DNA from: Tepidiformaceae bacterium | GTDB lineage: Bacteria > Chloroflexota > Dehalococcoidia > Tepidiformales > Tepidiformaceae | Reading direction: 5' to 3' | Assembly (NCBI GenBank): GCA_958295975.1 | Contig: OY282446.1 | Coordinates: forward strand, 2,271,289-2,335,288 | Length of the DNA: 64,000 nucleotides | Shown: positions 50,157 through 58,989 of the stretch, piece by piece | Numbering within the stretch: position 1 is the stretch's first letter | How the letters are laid out: each line of letters opens with the position of its first letter | Translations under genes and position numbers: made by a program | Notes under the pieces: model-generated | What the model saw: the letters and a program-made list of their open reading frames with translations, nothing else | What the model was told of the DNA's origin: nothing | Database searches by the model: none

Positions 50157-50699
50157 ATGACGGACGAGCTCACGGAACTGCGCGCCCGCGTCGCCCGCCT
50201 CGAAGCCGAGCGGGCCGCCATCAGCACCTTCAACGAGTACCTCTACAACATGGACGTCGGCTACACCGACGCCATCCTCGACGTGTTCACGGAGGACGCC
50301 CTGCTGGAGGTGATCAACTTCCCGCCGGGCACGATGCAGGACCTCGAGTTCCGCGGGCGCGAGGCCATGCGCGAGCTCTACGGCTCCCATTCCAGCGCGG
50401 AGCCCACGCTCTCGGGCGGGCACCACGCGGCCAACGTGCAGGTGAACGTGGCGCAGGACGCCTCCAGCGCCGAGCTGAGCGCCTACTTCTTCACCTCCGG
50501 CGGCCACGGCGGCGCGGGCGGCGGCATGTACCAGGCCACGCTCAGGCCGGACGGGGACAAGTGGCGCATCTCGCACTACCGCATCATCAGCAACTGGGGC
50601 TGGACGCCGAAGGAGTGGGAGAAGCGCACGGAAGCGCTGCCCGCGAGCAAGGCGCGGCGCGGGGGCAAGCCGCCGGTCTACGAGCCGTCGCGGGGGTAG
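50157..50699 (+). CDS. SnoaL/NTF2-like protein
   Basis: 180 residues, ATG 50157 with GGGGAG upstream. An N-terminal helix (ELTELRARVARLEAERAAI), then the cone-shaped NTF2-like pattern: YNMDVGYTDAILDVFTEDALLEV, FRGREAMRELYGSH, HHAANVQVNV and MYQATLRPDGDKWRISHYRI. Such proteins are isomerase/dehydratase-like or ligand binders; no catalytic residue assignment is possible. The last 22 bases overlap the convergent small membrane gene. Confidence 0.82.
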   Translation: MTDELTELRARVARLEAERAAISTFNEYLYNMDVGYTDAILDVFTEDALLEVINFPPGTMQDLEFRGREAMRELYGSHSSAEPTLSGGHHAANVQVNVAQDASSAELSAYFFTSGGHGGAGGGMYQATLRPDGDKWRISHYRIISNWGWTPKEWEKRTEALPASKARRGGKPPVYEPSRG

Positions 50700-50929
50700 G
50701 AATCGTCGCCGCCACGCCTTCCGAAAAGGCGACGCAGGACACGCGCCATGCGCTCCGGCGGGAACACTGGCCGGAGCGCCCAGACGAACAGCACGGCCAC
50801 GATGAAGGCGACCATCCAGAGCCAGTCGCGCAGCGTCAGCACGTCCGAATCTCCGGAAGAGGCGAAGCCAAACAGCAGCCCGACCACGAGGCCAAGCGCG
50901 AGCAGACCCCAAATCGTGCGTCCCGCCAT
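50678..50929 (-). CDS. Small two-TM membrane protein
   Basis: 83 residues, ATG 50929 behind GGGGGAGGG. TM1 TIWGLLALGLVVGLLFGFA and TM2 WLWMVAFIVAVLFVWALRP are separated by SSGDSDVLTLRD. A basic cytoplasmic tail follows (ERMARVLRRLFGRRGGDD). Not recognised. It overlaps the end of the NTF2-like gene and is divergent from the next gene. Confidence 0.65.
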   Translation of the reverse strand: MAGRTIWGLLALGLVVGLLFGFASSGDSDVLTLRDWLWMVAFIVAVLFVWALRPVFPPERMARVLRRLFGRRGGDDSYPRDGS

Positions 50930-51017
50930 GTCGCCCTCCCCCCCCAACAGCTTAGCGCCGTGGCTGCGAGAGCGGGGTAGACTGGGCGCGCCCGCATTCG
51001 GGCCCGGAGCGTACCCC

Positions 51018-51461
51018 GTGCCGATGTCCCGCGAAGAGATGGACGCCTTCCTCGCCGAGCCGCGCAACGGCATCGTGGCCACCGTCAATCCCGACGGCTT
51101 CCCCCAGCTGACGCCCATCTGGTTCCACTGGGAGGACGGCACGGTCTACTTCAGCACGACCGCGCCGCGCCTGAAGACGCGCAACCTGCGGCGCGACGGG
51201 CGCGTCTCGCTGTGCGTGGACGAGCCGGGCGATCCGGGCCAGCGCACGGTGGTGCTGGGCGCGGAGTCGGTCACGATCGCGCCCGGGCTGGGCACGGTCA
51301 CGGAGGCCATCGCGCGCAAGTACGGCGGCGAGAATTGGGAGACGAGCTACGAGCACATCGCCAACACGCCGGAGCGCGTGGTCGTCTCCTTCCAGCCGAC
51401 GCGCATCCTGACCTGGAGCTCGTCCGGCGACCGCCGCGAGCACGTGCAGAAGCACCGCTAG
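51018..51461 (+). CDS. PNPOx/F420-type split-barrel flavoprotein
   Basis: 147 residues. GTG 51018 is preferred, with GGAG 9 nt upstream; ATG 51024 is an alternative. EEMDAFLAEPRNGIVATVNPDGFPQLTPIWFHWEDGTVYFSTT is the signature N-terminal half of PPOX-class F420- or FMN-binding proteins, followed by KTRNLRRDGRVSLCVDE. Family members reduce or bind flavins and deazaflavins. Substrate unknown. A TAGACT box near 50976 is a candidate -10. Confidence 0.85.
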   Translation: MPMSREEMDAFLAEPRNGIVATVNPDGFPQLTPIWFHWEDGTVYFSTTAPRLKTRNLRRDGRVSLCVDEPGDPGQRTVVLGAESVTIAPGLGTVTEAIARKYGGENWETSYEHIANTPERVVVSFQPTRILTWSSSGDRREHVQKHR

Positions 51462-51465
51462 GGTC

Positions 51466-51520
51466 GGTGGCCGGTGATCGGTGCCGGTGGCCAGTGGGCG
51501 GGGCCCGATCACCGGCCACC
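51466..51520. repeat. 16-bp perfect inverted repeat (GGTGGCCGGTGATCGG)
   Basis: GGTGGCCGGTGATCGG (51466-51481) is exactly complementary to CCGATCACCGGCCACC (51505-51520), with 23 nt between. It begins 5 nt after the flavoprotein stop. The arms resemble the repeat tract at 11970-12082. Confidence 0.75.
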
Positions 51521-51529
51521 GCCGAACGT

Positions 51530-51561
51530 GCGAAGGGGGAGCTGGCCAGCTCCCCCTTCGC
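51530..51561. terminator. 32-bp perfect palindrome, likely bidirectional terminator
   Basis: GCGAAGGGGGAGCTGG is followed directly by its reverse complement CCAGCTCCCCCTTCGC. It lies in the 160-bp gap between two convergent genes, next to the 16-bp inverted repeat. It could terminate both, although no T-run follows. Confidence 0.6.
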
Positions 51562-51622
51562 CACACAGTCTGCAAGGGCACTCAACTCACGGAGTGAGTA
51601 TGCGGCCCCCCAACGCTGCCGG

Positions 51623-52207
51623 TCAAGGCTCGTTGTCGGATTCGAACTGCTCTCGCTCGCCGACATCCTCCAGCAGGTCCGAATAGAGCTGGACCGCCTC
51701 CCGCGCGAGCACGATGACGTCCCGATACTGGGCGGGCAGCTGATCGATCAGGTTCAGCCTGTCGTGAATGTCGTCAATCCGCGACTGGTCTTCGGGCCCA
51801 AGGTAGTTCGAGAGGTCATCAAGGTCATCGGCGAGGTGCTGGGCGGTCTTCATCGTCTGACCATGCATCCGGCGCATCGCCTGGTGCTGCACCGGATCCA
51901 CGGAGAGGCGGACGGCGCCGATCCTGAACTGCCGCCGCCCGTAGGCTCCCTCGAACATGTACGTCTCGAACTCGTCCGTCGTCCGCTTGAGGAAGATGAC
52001 GCTCCTGCGCGCCGCGTACCAGGTGGCCCGAAACTGCTGGCGCTGGGCCCTCTGCATTTCCCGCCGCTGCCGCCGACTCTCGAGGAAGGCTCCCCCGGCG
52101 GCAACGATCTGCAAGATGCCCAGGCCGATGATGAACGGATCGGGGTCGACGAACTCCGCCTCCGTTTCAGTGCGCTCGGCCATCGGATCCTCAGACGGGT
52201 CGGTCAT
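51623..52207 (-). CDS. Single-TM protein of unknown function
   Basis: 194 residues. ATG 52207 is preferred because AGGAG lies 6 nt upstream; ATG 52213 abuts it. An acidic N-terminus precedes one TM (PFIIGLGILQIVAAGGAFL, about residues 23-41). A long helical cytoplasmic region follows (SRRQRREMQRAQRQQF ... QHQAMRRMHGQTMKTAQHLADDLDDLSNY). Codon use is less GC-biased than in its neighbours. It starts 9 bp after the upstream flavoprotein stop, on the same strand. Not recognised. Confidence 0.65.
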   Translation of the reverse strand: MTDPSEDPMAERTETEAEFVDPDPFIIGLGILQIVAAGGAFLESRRQRREMQRAQRQQFRATWYAARRSVIFLKRTTDEFETYMFEGAYGRRQFRIGAVRLSVDPVQHQAMRRMHGQTMKTAQHLADDLDDLSNYLGPEDQSRIDDIHDRLNLIDQLPAQYRDVIVLAREAVQLYSDLLEDVGEREQFESDNEP

Positions 52208-52216
52208 CACCATCTC

Positions 52217-52810
52217 CTAGCGCGCGTCCGGGTCGAGGCCGCGACGCTCACGCTCGGCGCGCATGCGCACGGCGTCCGAGCCCAGCCGCGGGCCGCGCTC
52301 CTTGTCCGTGAGCGTGCCCGCCACGTCCTTCGCCGACTTGCCGCTGTCGAAGGTGATCCACTGCTCCGGCGTGGCCTCGATGATGATGCGCAGAGGCGAA
52401 TCGAGGCGCTCCACGAAGTCGTCCTCGGCGGCCTTGTCGTCCGGGTTCGCCTTGTGCGCGAGCGCGCGGTAGAACCACTCCTTCGTCTCGCGGTCCTCGC
52501 GCACGACGGCGCGGCACTTGGCCGTGGCCGAGCCGCGCGGGGAATCCTCGCCGCGCGCGGAGACGCCGCTGACGGCCACGGCCACGCGCCCGTCGCGGCG
52601 GATGGCGGCCACGCGGTGGCGGTGGGCGGCGCAGGTGATCCAGAACTTGCCGTGCCGCCACACGAAGGAGTGGTAGACGCCGACGGGCCAGCCGTCGCGC
52701 GTGCCCCACATGAGCACGCATTCGCCGGCGTCGTTCAGCAGCCGCTCGAGCTGCTCTTCGGAGTAGGGATAGACGGACACGACCTCGTGGTCGCGCATTC
52801 CCTCGGACAT
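52217..52810 (-). CDS. Pyridoxamine 5'-phosphate oxidase-family protein
   Basis: 197 residues, ATG 52810 behind AGGAGGTG. Split-barrel pattern: CVLMWGTRDGWPVGVYHSFVWRHGKFWIT, then HRVAAIRRDGRVAVAVSG and CRAVVREDRETKEWFYRAL. The C-terminal 50 residues have a DSPLRIIIEATPEQWITFD strand and a basic tail. It probably binds FMN or F420; substrate unknown. It forms a two-gene unit with the TM protein downstream. Confidence 0.82.
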   Translation of the reverse strand: MSEGMRDHEVVSVYPYSEEQLERLLNDAGECVLMWGTRDGWPVGVYHSFVWRHGKFWITCAAHRHRVAAIRRDGRVAVAVSGVSARGEDSPRGSATAKCRAVVREDRETKEWFYRALAHKANPDDKAAEDDFVERLDSPLRIIIEATPEQWITFDSGKSAKDVAGTLTDKERGPRLGSDAVRMRAERERRGLDPDAR

Positions 52811-52870
52811 GGGGACACCTCCTCGAATGAAGCCCTACGGTAGTCAGCCGGAGTCCGGCGCGAAAGGCTG

Positions 52871-53815
52871 CTACCGCTCCAGACGGGCGTAGCGAACGCC
52901 GGTGAGCGCCTCCGACGCCTCCCAGAGGCGTCGGGCGTCGCCCTCGTCACGCGAGGCCGCGCTCGACTTCACGGGGACGGGAAAGCCGCGCTGCTCCATG
53001 AAGCCGTGCGGGCCGTAGTACTGGCTGCCCCCGGCCGCCGGATCGGTGGCGGCGCGAAGCGTGGGCAGCGCGCCCCTGGCCGCGCTCTGGAACAGCAGGG
53101 AGGCCAGCAGGTTCAGCAGGGGCGCAGACCAGCGCCGCCGCAGGTGATCCGTGAGGTGCGTGTCGGAAAAGCCCGGGTGCGCGGCCAGCGCGAGCGCGTC
53201 CACGCCCGCGGCCCCGCAGCGGCGCTGCAGCTCGCGGGTGAAGAGCAGGTTCGCCAGCTTCGAGCGGCCGTACGCCGCCCACGGCGCATAGCCGCCATGC
53301 TCGAAGAGCAGGTTCCCGAAATCCATCGAGGCCCGCCGGTGCGCGAGGCTGCTCACGTTCACGATGCGGGCCGCGGGCGTGGCCGCGATCAGGTCGAACA
53401 GGCGGCCGGTCAGGGCGAAATGGCCGAGGTGGTTGACGCCCATCTGGCGCTCGAAGCCGTCCGCCGTGCGCCCATGGGGGACGGCCATGATGCCCGCGTT
53501 GTTCACGAGCACGTCGAGGCGCTCGTGGCGGGCGCGGAAGGCGTCCGCGAAGCGCGCGATCGAGTCGAGGCTCTCCAGGTCGAGCTCCATGAGGACGGCA
53601 TCGGCGGCGGGCGCCTCGGCGCGAAGCCCTTCGAGCGCCCGCTGGCCGCGTTCGGCGGAACGGCAGGCGAGCACGGTCGCCGCGCCCTTGCGCGCCAGCG
53701 CCTTCGCCGCCTCGAACCCGATGCCGCTGTTCGCGCCCGTGACGATGGCGACCTTCCCCGTGAGGTCGGGGATGTCGTCCGCGGTCCAGTGCGCGTTGCG
53801 CTTCCCTGCGGGCAC
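52871..53815 (-). CDS. SDR-family oxidoreductase (retinol-dehydrogenase-like)
   Basis: 314 residues, GTG 53815 with GAGGAGGG 8 nt upstream. TADDIPDLTGKVAIVTGANSGIG carries the TGxxxGIG cofactor loop. LACRSAERG suggests NADP. VLVNNAGIMAVP follows, then Ser in NVSSLAHRR and Tyr-xxx-Lys in YGRSKLAN. The HWT..DIPDLTGK opening and the FTRELQRR segment are typical of the WW-domain oxidoreductase/RDH subgroup. Substrate unknown. Confidence 0.92.
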   Translation of the reverse strand: MPAGKRNAHWTADDIPDLTGKVAIVTGANSGIGFEAAKALARKGAATVLACRSAERGQRALEGLRAEAPAADAVLMELDLESLDSIARFADAFRARHERLDVLVNNAGIMAVPHGRTADGFERQMGVNHLGHFALTGRLFDLIAATPAARIVNVSSLAHRRASMDFGNLLFEHGGYAPWAAYGRSKLANLLFTRELQRRCGAAGVDALALAAHPGFSDTHLTDHLRRRWSAPLLNLLASLLFQSAARGALPTLRAATDPAAGGSQYYGPHGFMEQRGFPVPVKSSAASRDEGDARRLWEASEALTGVRYARLER

Positions 53816-53856
53816 GGGGAACCCTCCTCGGGACGGGAGCCCGGTACGGCGGGCGG

Positions 53857-54627
53857 CTACGGCCCGCCGCTCACCATGAGCAGATGGCCGGTGACCCAGC
53901 TGGCCGCGTCGGAGGCGAGATAGACGGCGGCCGCGCCGAAATCCTCCTCGCGGCCCAGACGCTTGAGGGGCTGGTTCTTCGCCATCTCCGCGAAGTACTC
54001 GTCGCCGCCGCCAGAGGCGTCCTCGAAATCCTCCGTGCGCACGCCGCCGGGCAGGATGGCGTTGACGCGGATGTTGAAGGGCGCCATCTCCAGCGCGAGC
54101 GTCTTGGTGAGGTGGTTGAGGCCCGCCTTGGCCGCCGTGTAGACGCCGTTCGTGGGCGCGCCGCGGGAGATGCCGCCCACGGAGCTGACGTTGATGATGG
54201 CGCCGCCGTTCGCGCGCATGGCGGGCCAGACGGCCTTCGCGCACATCCAGGGGGCCTTGAGGTTGAGCGTGGTGGTGGCGTCCCACGACTCCTCGGGCGT
54301 CTTCACGAGGAAGTTGACGCGCTGCTCCTGCAGCCCGCCCGCGTTGCTCACCCACACGTCGATGCGCCCGAATTCGTCCATCACGGCCTGCACGAGGGCC
54401 TCGACGTTGGCCCACTCGCGCACGTCCGTGGGCAGGGCGAGCGTGCGGCGTCCGCGCGCCTCGATCTCCGCGCCGGTATCGCGCAGCGGCTGCTCGCGGC
54501 GTCCGGCGAGGGCCACGTCGGCGCCTGCCTCGGCGAGGCCGAGGGCGATGCCGCGCCCGATGCCGCCCCCGCCGCCGGTGACCATCGCCACCTTCCCCTC
54601 GAGGCTGAACAGATCGAGAATGCCCAT
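53857..54627 (-). CDS. SDR-family oxidoreductase
   Basis: 256 residues, ATG 54627 behind GGGAG. Motifs: TGGGGGIGRGIALGLAEAG, VWVSNAGG, a catalytic Ser in NVSSVGGISRG, and Tyr-xxx-Lys in VYTAAKAGLNHL. Then IRVNAILPGGVRTEDFED and the C-terminal ASWVTGHLLMVSGG of classical FabG-like members. ALAGRREQ after beta-2 suggests NADPH. It lies 41 bp upstream of the other SDR on the same strand; they may share a transcript. Confidence 0.92.
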   Translation of the reverse strand: MGILDLFSLEGKVAMVTGGGGGIGRGIALGLAEAGADVALAGRREQPLRDTGAEIEARGRRTLALPTDVREWANVEALVQAVMDEFGRIDVWVSNAGGLQEQRVNFLVKTPEESWDATTTLNLKAPWMCAKAVWPAMRANGGAIINVSSVGGISRGAPTNGVYTAAKAGLNHLTKTLALEMAPFNIRVNAILPGGVRTEDFEDASGGGDEYFAEMAKNQPLKRLGREEDFGAAAVYLASDAASWVTGHLLMVSGGP

Positions 54628-54682
54628 GGCCACGCTCCCGTAGTGGTATCGCGCCATCCTAGCGGGCGCGGGCCGCGCGCGC

Positions 54683-54711
54683 TTGACACCCTACCGCACG
54701 GGCCCGATACT
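54683..54711 (+). promoter_or_regulatory. Sigma-70 promoter of the NYN-domain gene
   Basis: TTGACA (54683-54688), 17-bp spacer, GATACT (54706-54711). This is the best consensus promoter in the window, leaving a leader of about 88 nt that contains a hairpin. Confidence 0.7.
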
Positions 54712-54747
54712 TTCCCCACTCCACCGGTCGTTTCGCCGGCCGGCCCC

Positions 54748-54769
54748 GAGGCTCCCGCGGGGGAGCCTC
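54748..54769 (+). terminator. Hairpin in the 5' leader of the NYN gene
   Basis: GAGGCTCCC (54748-54756) pairs with GGGAGCCTC (54761-54769) around a GCGG loop and is followed by ATTTAAAT. It lies between the promoter and the gene start, so it may be an attenuator or a leader structure. Confidence 0.5.
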
Positions 54770-54805
54770 ATTTAAATCCCTACAATCGAACCGGGAGCCT
54801 GGACA

Positions 54806-55492
54806 ATGCCCCCGCCTGAAGCACCGCCCCGCATCCACGCCTACATCGACGGCCTGAACCTCTACTACGGCTGCCTGAAGGGCACGCCCTACCGCTGGCT
54901 GGACGTCGCCATGCTCGTCCGCGGGCTGCTCGATCCGTTGTTCACCGATTACTCGCTGGACCACATCCGTTACTTCACCGCCAACATCAGGAGCGAGCCG
55001 GGGAGCCCCGAAGCCGCAAACCGGCAGAAGGAGTACCTTCGCGCGCTTGGTTCCCTGAGCCCGTCCCTGCTCTCGATCCACCACGGGCGCTTCCTGACGC
55101 ACCAGCGCAGGTACCGGCTCGCCGACGGGACGGGCCATGCCAACGTTCTGTGCCCCGAGGAGAAGGGTTCCGACGTGAATCTGGCCTCCTGGCTGCTCAT
55201 GGACGCCTTCGACGGGCGCTACGACGTGGCGCTCGTGATCTCGAACGACAGCGACCTCGCGACGCCCGTTGCGATGGTGCGCGACCGGTTCCCCGTTTCC
55301 GTGGGAGTGGCAGGGCCATGCTACTTCCGGAACCGGCAGCCATCGTACGAGCTGGAGAACGCGGCCAGCTTCACCGCGCACATCACGCGCCGCCACAGGG
55401 AGCTGCTGCGCGCCAGCCAGTTCCCGGAGGTCGTCGAGCTCGGCGGGGGGAAGCGGGCCTTCCGCCCGAAACGCTGGGCCCCGCCCGCCTAG
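54806..55492 (+). CDS. NYN-domain (PIN-like, LabA/DUF88) ribonuclease-like protein
   Basis: 228 residues, ATG 54806. Acidic active-site residues of the NYN fold are visible: Asp15 in HAYIDGLNLYYG, then EEKGSDVNLASWLLMDAF and DVALVISNDSDLATPV. Family members are metal-dependent RNases or RNA-binding proteins. An 80-residue middle (IRYFTANIRSEPGSPEAANR) matches the LabA-like subgroup. It has its own strong promoter. The last 4 bases (CTAG) are shared with the convergent oxidoreductase stop. Confidence 0.88.
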   Translation: MPPPEAPPRIHAYIDGLNLYYGCLKGTPYRWLDVAMLVRGLLDPLFTDYSLDHIRYFTANIRSEPGSPEAANRQKEYLRALGSLSPSLLSIHHGRFLTHQRRYRLADGTGHANVLCPEEKGSDVNLASWLLMDAFDGRYDVALVISNDSDLATPVAMVRDRFPVSVGVAGPCYFRNRQPSYELENAASFTAHITRRHRELLRASQFPEVVELGGGKRAFRPKRWAPPA

Positions 55493-57675
55493 CCGCCCCC
55501 GGGCGCGGGCTCCGCGACCTTGCGCACGTTCACGGGAATGGCGCTCATGACGGGGATGCCCGTGATGGGGTCGTAGTCCCGCTGCGTGTCGGAGAGGCGG
55601 CCCGTGTTCGCCCCCAGCTCGCGCACGCGCGCGTCCTCCGCGGGCGCGTCGCCCCAGGCGTGCGCCATGGAGACGACGCCCGCGCGCACGTCGGCGGCGG
55701 GCGCGACCACACCGTAGATGGCCGCGCGCGCCGACTCGATCTCGACCACGTCCCCCGCCTCCAGCCCCAGCTCGGCGAGATCGAGCGGGTTCATGTAGGC
55801 GGGATTGCCCGTGTTCGCGTAGCGGCGCATGAGCCGCGGGAGGTCGCGCCCGGAGGAGTTGTAGGACTCGAGCAGGCGGCGGCTCACGAGGCGGTGGCTG
55901 AAGGACTCGCCCGCGCGGTAGCCGCCGCCCTCGAAATGCGGTTCGGCGCGCACGACGGCCAGCTCGGCCAGCATCTCGGCGCGGCCCACGTCGAGGCGCG
56001 GCGATCCCGGACGCTTCGGCGCCACGCGGATTTCGTCGTCCGTGAAGATGTGCCCGTGCGGGTGCTTCTTCACTTCCTCCAGCGGGATGCGCGAACCCTC
56101 GCACATCCGCTCCAGCAGCCCGGACGAGGTCGGCTTCGCGTCGATGTCGACCTCGCCCCAGGCCGTGCGCAGGGGCACGCGCATGCGGTTGGCGAGGCCC
56201 CAGAAGAACTCCCACTCCTCGATCACGTCGGCGCCCGCGGGCGGATCGACCAGCTTCGGGCCGTACTGCGCGTAGGGCGCGGGGTAGCCCTGGGCGAAGC
56301 CGAACACGCCGGAGAGCGCCTCGTTCGGGAGCGTCGTGTCCTCCCGTTCGAGCGACAGCTTCGGCGCGATCACGTAGTGCGCCAGCTTGGCCGTGGCCGA
56401 CAGCTTGATGTCGAGCGTGACCAGCAGGTCGAGCGCCTGAAGCGCCTCATGCGTACGCAGCTGGTCGGGCCAGGCCGCCATCGGGTTGGAGCCGATGCAG
56501 ATGAGCGCGCGCACGCGCCCCTCGCCCGGCGTCAGAATCTCCTCCGCCAGCGCGCTCGTGGGCGGCCCGATGTGCGTGATGGGCAGATCGCGGATGCGCA
56601 GCTTCTCGCGCGATTCCCAGTCCGTGGACTCCTCGTACGCCTGCGCGCGGTACTCCTTCGGCTTGCGCAGCACGGGCGGGTTGGGCACGCGCTCGCCCTC
56701 GCGCAGCCAGCGCCCGCAGACGGTGTTAATCGCGTTGATGAGGTACTCGGTGACGTTGGCGTGGGGCGCGAAATCGGGGCCCGTGCCGCTCGTCGCGGAG
56801 CCGCGTTCGCCGCCCGCGAAGATGCGCGCCGCGCGCTCCACCAGCGCCGCCGGAACGCCCGCGCGCTCCTCCACGTAGTCGAGCGTGAACGGCTCGACGG
56901 CCTCGCGCAGCGCCTCCACGCCCCGCACGTTGGCGGCGATGAAGTCGCCGTCCACCAGCCCCTCGCCGAGGATCACGCGCAGGATGCCCGCCAGCAGCGT
57001 GGGGTCCTCGCCCGGCTTCACCTGCAGGAACACGTCCGCCTTCTCCGCCGCCTCCGTGCGCCGCGGGTCGATCACGACCAGCTTCAGCCCGCGCTGTTTC
57101 GCGCGGTGCAGCCGCTTCGCCGGGTTGTACTGGGGGATGCCGCCCCACATGGAGATGGTCGGGTTCGCGCCGATCAGCATCCACACGTCGGCGTCGTCGA
57201 ACATCTGCGGGCCCGCGCCCCAGTTGCCGTGGTAGGAGCGCGCGATGGGCTTGGCGGGCTGGTCGATGGTGCCGCCGGAGTAGGTCATGTTCGAGCCGAT
57301 GCCCGCCATGAACGCCCCCGTGAACTGCCCCGACGACGGGTAGGAGAAGCCGTAGGTGCCGCTGAAGGTGGCCACCGCGCGGGGGCCGTGCTCGGCGATG
57401 ATGGCGGACAGCCGCTCCGCCACCTCGTCGATGGCGCGCTGGTGGGGAATGGGGGCGAACGTCCCGTCGGGGGCGCGCTTCTGCGAATGGAGCAGGCGGT
57501 CGGGATGGTAGTGCTGCTCCGGCAGCTGCCGCCCCTTGATGCAGGTGAAACCCTCGTACATGGGGTTCCGGGCGTCGCCGCGCACCTTGATCGCGCGCCC
57601 GTCCTCGATGTCCACCTCGATGCCGCAGAAGGCGTGGCAGAAGCGGCAGAAGGTCTGCTTCGTCTCGACGACCAT
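55489..57675 (-). CDS. Molybdopterin oxidoreductase (DMSO-reductase superfamily)
   Basis: 728 residues, ATG 57675 with GGAGG upstream. An N-terminal iron-sulfur site is present: Cys10-x2-Cys13-x3-Cys17 in CRFCHAFCG, with the fourth cysteine in FTCIKG (about residue 45). Bis-MGD-binding segments follow (GANPTISMWGGIPQ; IDPRRTEAAEKADVFLQVKPGED), and the late C-terminal cofactor domain has NPLDLAELGLEAGDVVEIES. No Tat signal is seen, so it is cytoplasmic unless partnered. No electron-transfer subunits lie beside it. Substrate unknown (formate-, thiosulfate- or hydroxylase-like members share these features). Confidence 0.92.
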   Translation of the reverse strand: MVVETKQTFCRFCHAFCGIEVDIEDGRAIKVRGDARNPMYEGFTCIKGRQLPEQHYHPDRLLHSQKRAPDGTFAPIPHQRAIDEVAERLSAIIAEHGPRAVATFSGTYGFSYPSSGQFTGAFMAGIGSNMTYSGGTIDQPAKPIARSYHGNWGAGPQMFDDADVWMLIGANPTISMWGGIPQYNPAKRLHRAKQRGLKLVVIDPRRTEAAEKADVFLQVKPGEDPTLLAGILRVILGEGLVDGDFIAANVRGVEALREAVEPFTLDYVEERAGVPAALVERAARIFAGGERGSATSGTGPDFAPHANVTEYLINAINTVCGRWLREGERVPNPPVLRKPKEYRAQAYEESTDWESREKLRIRDLPITHIGPPTSALAEEILTPGEGRVRALICIGSNPMAAWPDQLRTHEALQALDLLVTLDIKLSATAKLAHYVIAPKLSLEREDTTLPNEALSGVFGFAQGYPAPYAQYGPKLVDPPAGADVIEEWEFFWGLANRMRVPLRTAWGEVDIDAKPTSSGLLERMCEGSRIPLEEVKKHPHGHIFTDDEIRVAPKRPGSPRLDVGRAEMLAELAVVRAEPHFEGGGYRAGESFSHRLVSRRLLESYNSSGRDLPRLMRRYANTGNPAYMNPLDLAELGLEAGDVVEIESARAAIYGVVAPAADVRAGVVSMAHAWGDAPAEDARVRELGANTGRLSDTQRDYDPITGIPVMSAIPVNVRKVAEPAPGGG

Positions 57676-57803
57676 CGGGAGCCTCCGGGCGCGCGTCCGC
57701 GCCGCACGCACGATAGCGGAGCGCGATCGCGTCCGGCAACGCCGCGCGCCGCGCCGCCCCGCGGGCTAGACTCGCGCCGCGCTTCCCGCGCACGGAGGAC
57801 GCC

Positions 57804-58979
57804 ATGCCGGCCGAACCTTTCACCATCGCCATCCCCGACGAGAAGCTGGCCGACCTGCGCGGGCGGCTGGCGCGCGTCAACTGGGCGCCCGACTTCGGCA
57901 ACGACGACTGGGCGTACGGCGTGAACGGCGCCTACCTGCGCGAACTCGCCGACCACTGGCTCCAGCGCTACGACTGGCGCGCGCACGAGGCGGAGATGAA
58001 CCGCCTGCCCAACTACCGCGTCGCGATCGAGGGCGTCCCGGTGCACTTCGCGCACGTGCGCGGGGAGGGGCCGAATCCGATCCCGCTCGTGCTCTCGCAC
58101 GGCTGGCCGTGGACCTTCTGGGACCTGCGCCACGTGATCGGCCCCCTCAGCGACCCCGCCGCCCACGGCGGCGATCCCGCCGACGCCTTCGACGTGGTCG
58201 TCCCCTCCCTGCCCGGCTTCGGCTTCTCCACGCCGCTGACCGTGCCCGGCGTCAACTTCTGGCGCACGGCGGACCTCTGGGACCAGCTCATGCGCGGCGT
58301 GCTGGGCTACGAGCGCTACGGCGCGCAGGGCGGCGACTGGGGCGCGCTCGTCACCAGCCAGCTGGGCCACCGCTACGCGGAGCACGTGATCGGCATCCAT
58401 CTCACGGACGCGATCATGCTGGACCTGTTCAGCCACGACCGGCCCTGGGTGCTCGGCGACCCCGGCCTCGCGACGCTGCCCGCGGGCGAGGCGCGACGGG
58501 CGCAACTGGCGCGCATGCGGCTCTACTCCTCGCACGTGGCCGTGCAGACGCTCGACCCGCAGACGCTGGCCTTCATGGCGCACGATTCGCCCATCGGCCT
58601 CTGCGCCTGGATCCTCGAGCGGCGGCGCAACTGGGGCGACACCAACGGCGACGTCGAGTCCCGCTTCCCGAAGGACGACCTGCTCACGACGATGATGCTC
58701 TACTGGGCCACGGACGCCTTCGTCACCTCCGTGCGCTACTACTACGAGGCGGCCTGGAATCCCTGGCGTCCGGACCACGACCGCACGCCCGTGGTCGAGG
58801 CCCCCGCGGGCGTCACCTTCCACGGGCCGGACGCGCCGCGCGAACCGGGCGCGCAGCTGCGGCGCTACTGGAACCTCGTGCACTGGGACCGCCATCCGGC
58901 GGGCGGCCACTTCGCCCCGGCGGAGGAGCCGGAGGCCATCGTGCGCGGCATCCGCGCCACCTTCCGCGCGCTGCGCTAA
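57804..58979 (+). CDS. Epoxide hydrolase (EHN-type alpha/beta hydrolase)
   Basis: 391 residues, ATG 57804 behind GGAGG; TAGACT about 35 nt upstream is a likely -10. The N-terminal EHN region (FTIAIPDEKLADLRGRLARVNW, then HWLQRYDWRAHEAEMNRLPNY) precedes the hydrolase fold. Oxyanion motif SHGWPWTFWD, nucleophile Asp in AQGGDWGALVTS and catalytic His in HPAGGHFAPAEEPE are all in place. It converts epoxides to diols, perhaps acting on P450 products. Confidence 0.93.
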   Translation: MPAEPFTIAIPDEKLADLRGRLARVNWAPDFGNDDWAYGVNGAYLRELADHWLQRYDWRAHEAEMNRLPNYRVAIEGVPVHFAHVRGEGPNPIPLVLSHGWPWTFWDLRHVIGPLSDPAAHGGDPADAFDVVVPSLPGFGFSTPLTVPGVNFWRTADLWDQLMRGVLGYERYGAQGGDWGALVTSQLGHRYAEHVIGIHLTDAIMLDLFSHDRPWVLGDPGLATLPAGEARRAQLARMRLYSSHVAVQTLDPQTLAFMAHDSPIGLCAWILERRRNWGDTNGDVESRFPKDDLLTTMMLYWATDAFVTSVRYYYEAAWNPWRPDHDRTPVVEAPAGVTFHGPDAPREPGAQLRRYWNLVHWDRHPAGGHFAPAEEPEAIVRGIRATFRALR

Positions 58980-58989
58980 AGTTCGGCCG

